From Tannerella sp. (GTDB lineage: Bacteria; Bacteroidota; Bacteroidia; Bacteroidales; Tannerellaceae), in contig JAITBC010000388.1 in the NCBI GenBank assembly GCA_031283785.1, positions 1-20,038 on the forward strand: a stretch of DNA of 20,038 nucleotides, written 5' to 3'. Position 1 is the stretch's first letter. Every line of letters begins with the position of its first letter. The notes below the pieces were generated by a model. The model had not been told where the DNA came from and searched no databases. It saw only the letters and a list, made by a program, of their open reading frames with translations. This document shows, in pieces, positions 15,725-20,038 of the stretch. The position numbers and the translations under genes are program-made.

Positions 15725-18715
15725 TCAATAGTCGAGTCCCATGTCGATGCCCTTTTTTATCGCCGGTATGCCGTCTTTCATCCATACGGGCACAGGCGCG
15801 CCTTTAAGGTAGTGGTCAAAGAACTGTTGAAGCCGTACGACCAGGTCTTTTTGGTTTTTACGTTCCGTGAGGTTGTGTTGTTCGCCGTTATATTGCAGCA
15901 TCCACACCGGTTTGTTCAATCGCCGTAATGCCATAAAAAATTCTATGCCCTGGTACCACGGTACGGCACCGTCTTTATCGTTATGCATAATCAGCAGGGG
16001 CGTTTCGACTTTATCTGCAAAAAACAGCGGCGAATTTTCCCTGTACAGTTCGGGCGCTTCCCATATTGTAGCGCCGATGCGCGACTGTCCCTGTTCATAC
16101 TGATATTCGCGGCTCAGACCGGTTGCCCACCGTATGCCTCCGTAAGCGCTGAACATGTTGGATACGGGAGCGCCGGCGCCGGCTGCACGGAACATGTTTG
16201 TACGCGTGACGAGGTATGCCGTCTGATATCCACCCCAACTCTGCCCTTGTATGCCGATATGTTCTTTATCTATCCACGGATTTCCGCACAGTTTCTCGAC
16301 GCCCGAAACAATAGAATTGTACGCGCTTTCACCGGGATGCCCCGTCGTATATTGTATGTCCGGAGTAAAAACGATATAACCGCGACTGCAACAGAACGAT
16401 ATGTTAATCGTCGAACGGCTCGGTACGGGCGGCATATACCGGTATAATTCGTCAGAATGTTTTTCGTAGTAATAGACCATTACGGGATATTTTTTCTCCG
16501 GATCAAAATCTTCGGGTTTATATACAATGCCCTGCGTGGGTTTGCCGTCGAAAGTAGTCCATGAAATGAGTTCGGCGCGTCCCCAGATGTATTCCTTCAT
16601 CTGCGGATTTATATCCGAAAGGCGTGTTTCCGTCTTCCACTTGTTGGTCGTCACATATAAATCGGGAGAGGTATGGAAATTGTTTTTTTCGTACAGGAAT
16701 ATTTCCTTGTTTTTGGCTTTTACGGGCGTTGAAAACGTGTATTTATCGAGGATGAGTTTTTTCGGTGCATATTTCGATGCCGGTTTGTCGATTTCATAAA
16801 AGCCACTCTCTTTTGTCGTCTCGTCAAAAGCGGATAACATCATTTTTTCTTTCGGTTTAAGATAGCGGCTTTCCGGGTCGGTACGGAAATAGCGAAGTCT
16901 TGTTTTGCTCGCACGTCCCGTACCTTTTGTCACGCAGGCAGGCGGTTGTTGTCCCGAAGGATCAAGTTCCCATATGTCATAAGCATCGTTTACGAGCAGG
17001 CGTTCGTCCTCCGTCCATGTGGCGATGCCGTAAGATCCCGGTGCGGAAGGCGTATCATGCTTCTCGTTCATAAAATTAACGGTCAGCCCTTCCGTCAGGC
17101 AGGTTTCCTTTTGCGTGAGCAACGAACGGGCATAATATTTACAGTCTTTGATATCGTACCATGCCAGATAATTGCCTTGCGGCGAGAAGTGAAATTCGGC
17201 GCAGAGGCCTGTTTTTATTTTTTTAAAGGTATGTTCCTGCAGGTCTATCACCCAAATATCGTTCGTGCGGCGAGCCATAAGATCCCATGTAGCCTCTAAC
17301 AGGTAATTTATATTTGAAAAACCGAGCGCGAACCGTCCGTTATATTCGTCCGACACCCGGACATCGGGAATCTCCTCAGTCGCCAACTGGTAAAAACGAT
17401 GATCATTATCCAAGTCAACATAAGCTAAGTATGATTTTTTGCGGTCTCTGTCGAGTTCCACCAACTGTTGTGGTTGCACGCGCGAATCCTTCCAGTGCCA
17501 GAGGTCAATCGCAACACGTTCGAAGTCGGGGATGGAAGTATCTTTCGGCATCACTTCGGGGGCCGTTCCCAGGAAAATGCGCGATTCGTCTTTGCTGAAC
17601 ACGGGTGTATAATGTTCACCTACACACCATCCCGACGGCATCCCGCGCGTGTTCTTGCCGGCTACTATACATGCGGAGTCGCTTTCGCTTCCGTTTATGC
17701 TCCCGCTTCCGCTCCCGCTTATGCTCCCGCTTATGTTTCCGCTCCCGCTTATGCTTCCGCTTATGCTCCCGTTACCGCTTCCGCGCAAATTTTTGCCGGA
17801 CAGTGCGTCCGCACGGTGAATTCCGGACGTATAACAGTATAATTTATATTCCTTTACCTCTTTTTTTACGGAATCCTCTGTTGCCAGGAACGCTAATTTG
17901 ATGCCTGATTCCGAGAGTGTTATGTTTTTGTAGTCGGTATGACCCGACGACACGTACCGTTTTTCACCTGTTGCAGGATACATATATAATATACGGTTTA
18001 TTTCTTTTGCGTCTTTTTTCTGTCCGCTGTCGGAAAGATTTGACGTTACGGTATCCGTAAGGTTTATGCCTGTTGATTTTTTGGGGGAAGGCTGAATTGC
18101 TGCCGCTAATATTTTGCCGTTATTACTGAACTGATATTCCACAACGTTCGGGATCGTATCCTTCTTTGCGTCCCGTAAGCGATGAAGGACAAGCGTATAT
18201 ACCGTTCTGTCGTTTTTGTCTTTTGTCGTCGTTGTGTCGCTAAGTGTGTAGGCGATATGTTCTGAAGTGTCCTTTCCCATTTTGAAGTCGGCCACATCCG
18301 GTATTTTAACTATGGAGAAGTCGTTCAATGCGACAATCGCCAGAGTATCTTTCGGCATTTTTTCAGCTTTCGTTTTTTTAATTTTCGCTTCACGTATAAC
18401 GTCGAAAGGCGCTTTTATCAATGCGACGACATATTGCCGGTCGGGTGTGACGGAATAGCGGTAAGCTCCCGGTATAATCAGTTGTCGTTCTTTGCCGATC
18501 TGTCTTATCAGCGTCCGGTCGTTTCCTTCCTGTTCTTTGATAATACTTACCGCATAGTTCCCGTCGTCGGTCACAGTCATCTGCAGCAGACTCTTCCATG
18601 AATCGTATACGGTATGGTCTAATGGTTTTTTTTGGGCCTGCAAATCAGGCAGTACTGCCATTAATACAATGATAAGCGTAAAAGCGCGAACGGATATGTT
18701 TTTTTTAAAATGCAT
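15725..18715 (-). CDS. Exported S9 family (prolyl oligopeptidase/DPP-type) serine peptidase
   Basis: The start is placed at the ATG of MHFKKNISVR, giving 996 residues with a signal peptide ending LQAQ; the longer frame to 18832 extends into promoter sequence. The large N-terminal part (about 30-720) is the beta-propeller region, and the alpha/beta-hydrolase domain (about 740-996) carries the triad: Ser826 in GQSWGGY, Asp915 in NDKDGAVP and His947 in GEQHNL. S9 peptidases of Bacteroidetes act in the periplasm on peptides, often removing dipeptides or cleaving after proline. Specificity is not readable here, since the Glu-Glu motif typical of DPP4 was not confirmed. An odd feature is a Gly-Ser-rich low-complexity insert at about 312-345 encoded by tandem repeats. 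The flavoprotein gene follows at 61 bases. Confidence 0.92.
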   Translation of the reverse strand: MHFKKNISVRAFTLIIVLMAVLPDLQAQKKPLDHTVYDSWKSLLQMTVTDDGNYAVSIIKEQEGNDRTLIRQIGKERQLIIPGAYRYSVTPDRQYVVALIKAPFDVIREAKIKKTKAEKMPKDTLAIVALNDFSIVKIPDVADFKMGKDTSEHIAYTLSDTTTTKDKNDRTVYTLVLHRLRDAKKDTIPNVVEYQFSNNGKILAAAIQPSPKKSTGINLTDTVTSNLSDSGQKKDAKEINRILYMYPATGEKRYVSSGHTDYKNITLSESGIKLAFLATEDSVKKEVKEYKLYCYTSGIHRADALSGKNLRGSGNGSISGSISGSGNISGSISGSGSGSINGSESDSACIVAGKNTRGMPSGWCVGEHYTPVFSKDESRIFLGTAPEVMPKDTSIPDFERVAIDLWHWKDSRVQPQQLVELDRDRKKSYLAYVDLDNDHRFYQLATEEIPDVRVSDEYNGRFALGFSNINYLLEATWDLMARRTNDIWVIDLQEHTFKKIKTGLCAEFHFSPQGNYLAWYDIKDCKYYARSLLTQKETCLTEGLTVNFMNEKHDTPSAPGSYGIATWTEDERLLVNDAYDIWELDPSGQQPPACVTKGTGRASKTRLRYFRTDPESRYLKPKEKMMLSAFDETTKESGFYEIDKPASKYAPKKLILDKYTFSTPVKAKNKEIFLYEKNNFHTSPDLYVTTNKWKTETRLSDINPQMKEYIWGRAELISWTTFDGKPTQGIVYKPEDFDPEKKYPVMVYYYEKHSDELYRYMPPVPSRSTINISFCCSRGYIVFTPDIQYTTGHPGESAYNSIVSGVEKLCGNPWIDKEHIGIQGQSWGGYQTAYLVTRTNMFRAAGAGAPVSNMFSAYGGIRWATGLSREYQYEQGQSRIGATIWEAPELYRENSPLFFADKVETPLLIMHNDKDGAVPWYQGIEFFMALRRLNKPVWMLQYNGEQHNLTERKNQKDLVVRLQQFFDHYLKGAPVPVWMKDGIPAIKKGIDMGLDY
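17681..17784. repeat. Imperfect 6/12-base tandem repeat coding Gly-Ser/Ile-Ser units in the S9 peptidase
   Basis: On the coding (minus) strand the stretch is built from GGAAGC/GGGAGC (Gly-Ser) and ATAAGC (Ile-Ser) hexamers, often joined as ATAAGCGGGAGC. It encodes residues about 312-345, such as GSISGSISGSGN. All units are multiples of six bases, so gain or loss of units keeps the frame. Confidence 0.85.
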
Positions 18716-18821
18716 GTGTATATAATTAAATATCAACAATAAGAAAAAATTCGGAATGTAAACTATTGCGCGTAACGTAAAAAAAGTAACATTACCTTTT
18801 CTACCTCTGCAATAAGGGGTG

Positions 18822-18829
18822 CAAATATA
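18822..18829 (-). promoter_or_regulatory. Candidate -7 box for the S9 peptidase gene
   Basis: TATATTTG on the minus strand matches TAnnTTTG about 107 bases before the chosen ATG. A properly spaced -33 box is not evident. The position supports the shorter start, since the 5' end of the longer frame would begin almost at the box. Confidence 0.4.
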
Positions 18830-18922
18830 CAAAAATTTCTTTTCAATTCCATGGGAGATAAATTTTACTCAAAGAAAAAGTATGTTTTCGCGTGCATTGT
18901 CCGGTGTCGCGGGGAGCAAATT

Positions 18923-19393
18923 TTATCGTGATATACAGGAGGATTTCACCTGACGTTTATTCTTGAAAAACTTCTTCATTTCGTCCGCACATTCTGCGTC
19001 CATTATGCCGTTGCGTACGTCTGTTTTCGGATGTAACGCGTCGGGGGCAAATACGGTAAAACCGTGTTTTTCATCCGATGCGCCGTAGATCAGCGCCGAA
19101 AGTTGCGACCATCCGATAGCTCCGGCACACATAACGCAAGGCTCAATAGTCACATACAATCGGCAGTCTGTCAGGTATTTTGCTCCCAGTGCGCCTGTTG
19201 CGGAAGTGATGGCAAGCATTTCGGCATGTGCTGTGGGGTCGTTTAGTCGTTCCGTCTGATTATGCGCCCGCGCAATTATACGGTCGCCGCAAACGATAAC
19301 CGCTCCCACCGGCGCTTCATCTTCATCTGCGGCAAGACGCGCTTCTGCAAGCGCCTGCTTCATAAAATATTCGTCCGAAAAAGGATTCATCAT
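18923..19393 (-). CDS. tadA: tRNA-specific adenosine deaminase (TadA family)
   Basis: Zinc-dependent deaminase expected to convert A34 of tRNA-Arg(ACG) to inosine. With the start at MMNPFSDEYF (19393) it is 156 residues, the usual size. The catalytic site is intact: His56-Ala-Glu58 (zinc ligand and proton shuttle) and PCVMC with zinc ligands Cys86 and Cys89. APVGAVIV (27-34) and NDPTAHAE are typical of TadA, although free-base deaminases of the same superfamily (such as guanine deaminase) are close relatives. The longer frame to 19450 is only the shadow of the upstream gene. The ATG overlaps the upstream stop as ATGA, which suggests translational coupling. Confidence 0.9.
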   Translation of the reverse strand: MMNPFSDEYFMKQALAEARLAADEDEAPVGAVIVCGDRIIARAHNQTERLNDPTAHAEMLAITSATGALGAKYLTDCRLYVTIEPCVMCAGAIGWSQLSALIYGASDEKHGFTVFAPDALHPKTDVRNGIMDAECADEMKKFFKNKRQVKSSCISR

Positions 19394-19638
19394 CGTCTCA
19401 TTTCGTTTTCGTTGAACAATGTCGGATAATCCTCTTCCATCATTTTCCATATATGGGAAAGAATCGTCCTGCGATACCAGTTTGATTTATTCATAATCTT
19501 GTATTTACGTAAATGTCGTTCGATAGCGTTATACTCCGTATCATTAAGCATAAAAGCGACGCGATGTTTCCGTTTAGCATCATTCTTCGGTAACTTTTTC
19601 TGCTGTCGCCGGCTTTTTCCCGATTGTTTTTCCTTCAT
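19390..19638 (-). CDS. Small basic protein, probable ribbon-helix-helix/MobC-like fold
   Basis: The start is set at the ATG of MKEKQSGKSR (19638), because the promoter at 19664-19694 places transcription initiation after any earlier ATG; this gives 82 residues. Residues 1-25 are very basic (KSRRQQKKLPKNDAKRKH). A strand-helix-helix pattern follows (RVAFMLNDTEYNAIERHLRK, then KSNWYRRTIL), resembling CopG/MobC-type DNA-binding proteins. The tail is acidic to mixed and ends ENEMRR. It overlaps tadA by the four bases ATGA, so the two are made from one transcript. There is no relaxase or plasmid gene nearby, so a mobilisation role is unlikely here. A regulatory or nucleic-acid-binding role is inference, and I cannot name the gene. 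Confidence 0.75.
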   Translation of the reverse strand: MKEKQSGKSRRQQKKLPKNDAKRKHRVAFMLNDTEYNAIERHLRKYKIMNKSNWYRRTILSHIWKMMEEDYPTLFNENEMRR

Positions 19639-19663
19639 TGTCTTATGCACTTTTATTTCGCCC

Positions 19664-19694
19664 CAAAGATAATGCATGCCGTGAAAAATACAAA
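19664..19694 (-). promoter_or_regulatory. Bacteroidetes-type promoter of the RHH-tadA operon
   Basis: On the minus strand TTTG (19694-19691), a 19-base spacer and TATCTTTG (19671-19664) match the consensus. The ATG at 19638 follows after 25 bases. Confidence 0.75.
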
Positions 19695-19835
19695 ATGCAC
19701 CGCAGCAATTCGGCGATAAAATCGTCAAATCGATTGTCGGATGAATGTTTTGCGGTTTTTTTTCATTTCATACATTTGTGAATCCGAAATTTTTACGTAA
19801 TTTTTCTATAAATTTTGTCGGATATTTTTATTCGT

Positions 19836-19869
19836 TTGTGTGTAATTTGATAATTTAATGCTATCTTTG
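19836..19869 (+). promoter_or_regulatory. Probable Bacteroidetes-type promoter at the right edge
   Basis: TATCTTTG at 19862-19869 fits the -7 consensus. A TTG at 19836-19838 lies 23 bases before it, longer than ideal. It points to the right, into the short ORF at 19907, so a plus-strand transcript leaves the window. Confidence 0.5.
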
Positions 19870-19906
19870 CGGACAGATAATTTAACATGCATTTAAGAAA
19901 TAAAAA

Positions 19907-20038
19907 ATGAATGTCGGCACATTACAGTCATGCTTTTTCTCTTCCGACGCGCTCATGCGAACGGCGGACTCTTCGCTATTTACATCCGGCATTTTTTCAT
20001 TGCGTATCTCGAAGTTGAGAGAGAGAGAGAGAGAGAGA
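19907..20038 (+). CDS. Short unrecognised ORF running off the window, ending in (Arg-Glu)n
   Basis: Starting at the ATG at 19907 the frame is open for 44 codons to the last base. It begins MNVGTLQSCFFSSD, is Ser- and Phe-rich, then turns into alternating Arg and Glu encoded by the GA repeat. A promoter-like sequence lies about 38 bases upstream. The opposite strand of the same stretch is also open and gives a hydrophilic Glu/Lys-rich chain, so the coding strand is uncertain. It may be a leader, a spurious ORF or the start of a longer gene. Confidence 0.25.
   Translation, partial: MNVGTLQSCFFSSDALMRTADSSLFTSGIFSLRISKLRERERER
20017..20038. repeat. (GA)11 dinucleotide repeat at the window edge
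   Basis: Eleven uninterrupted GA units reach the last base, so the true length is unknown. Units of two bases shift the reading frame whenever the tract gains or loses one. Confidence 0.9.

Noticed and set aside
17605..17901. Plus-strand Arg/Cys/Phe-rich repetitive frame
   Set aside because: It is the antisense reading of the Gly-Ser repeat in the S9 peptidase, not a separate repeat protein.
18716..18832. Longer start for the S9 peptidase
   Set aside because: The extension puts 39 residues before the signal peptide and begins at the candidate promoter box.
19394..19450. Longer tadA start
   Set aside because: The extra residues are the out-of-frame end of the upstream RHH-like gene; the ATGA overlap marks the natural start.
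1..20038. CRISPR array, tRNA/rRNA genes, insertion sequences, phage or plasmid genes
   Set aside because: Looked for on both strands by eye; no regularly spaced repeats, transposase or integrase motifs, or rRNA sequence were found, and the RHH-like protein alone does not indicate a mobile element.

Overview
The window looks like chromosome of a member of the Bacteroidetes, most likely order Bacteroidales. Several upstream regions carry the Bacteroidetes promoter pattern (a TTTG/TTG box, 19-23 bases, then TAnnTTTG). The gene families agree: a fimbrillin-type surface protein, a HEAT/DUF1080 periplasmic protein, a GH3/serine-hydrolase fusion, a SPOR lipoprotein, a 339-residue PheS and an RHH-tadA pair. 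Coding DNA is rich in ACG, GCG and CCG codons. I cannot fix the genus.

Layout, left to right. (1) 3-1967 is the 3' part of a fimbrillin-like surface protein gene, closed by a strong terminator at 2041-2086. (2) 1968-2431 is a long gap holding that terminator, a GC-rich patch with an unexplained 48-codon minus-strand ORF, and the promoter of the next operon. (3) 2432-7190 is a two-gene operon: a Tat-exported Gfo/Idh/MocA oxidoreductase and a secreted HEAT-repeat protein ending in two DUF1080 domains. Together they suggest periplasmic 3-keto-glycoside chemistry. (4) 7263-7736 is a SPOR lipoprotein with its own promoter and terminator. (5) murB (+) meets nth (-) tail to tail with a 17-base overlap; nth lies downstream of pheS on the minus strand. 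(6) 10865-13873 (-) is a GH3/beta-lactamase-fold fusion, probably acting on cell-wall material. It is divergent from rplS (14263-14616, +), and the shared 389-base gap holds promoters, a direct repeat and a perfect inverted repeat. (7) 14728-18715 (-) is a prolyl-oligopeptidase-type peptidase with an unusual Gly-Ser tandem repeat, followed by an NMO/FabK-like flavoprotein. (8) 18923-19638 (-) is a small ribbon-helix-helix-like protein gene whose stop overlaps the tadA start. (9) The right end has a plus-strand promoter-like sequence and a short ORF that runs into a (GA)11 tract at the window edge.

Most of the window is core housekeeping (wall synthesis, DNA repair, translation) mixed with exported enzymes of a glycan- and peptide-degrading lifestyle. 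There is no transposase, integrase, CRISPR array, tRNA or rRNA. No clearly new multi-gene system is visible. The best leads are the oxidoreductase/HEAT-DUF1080 pair, the Gly-Ser repeat in the peptidase, and the GA repeat at the edge.
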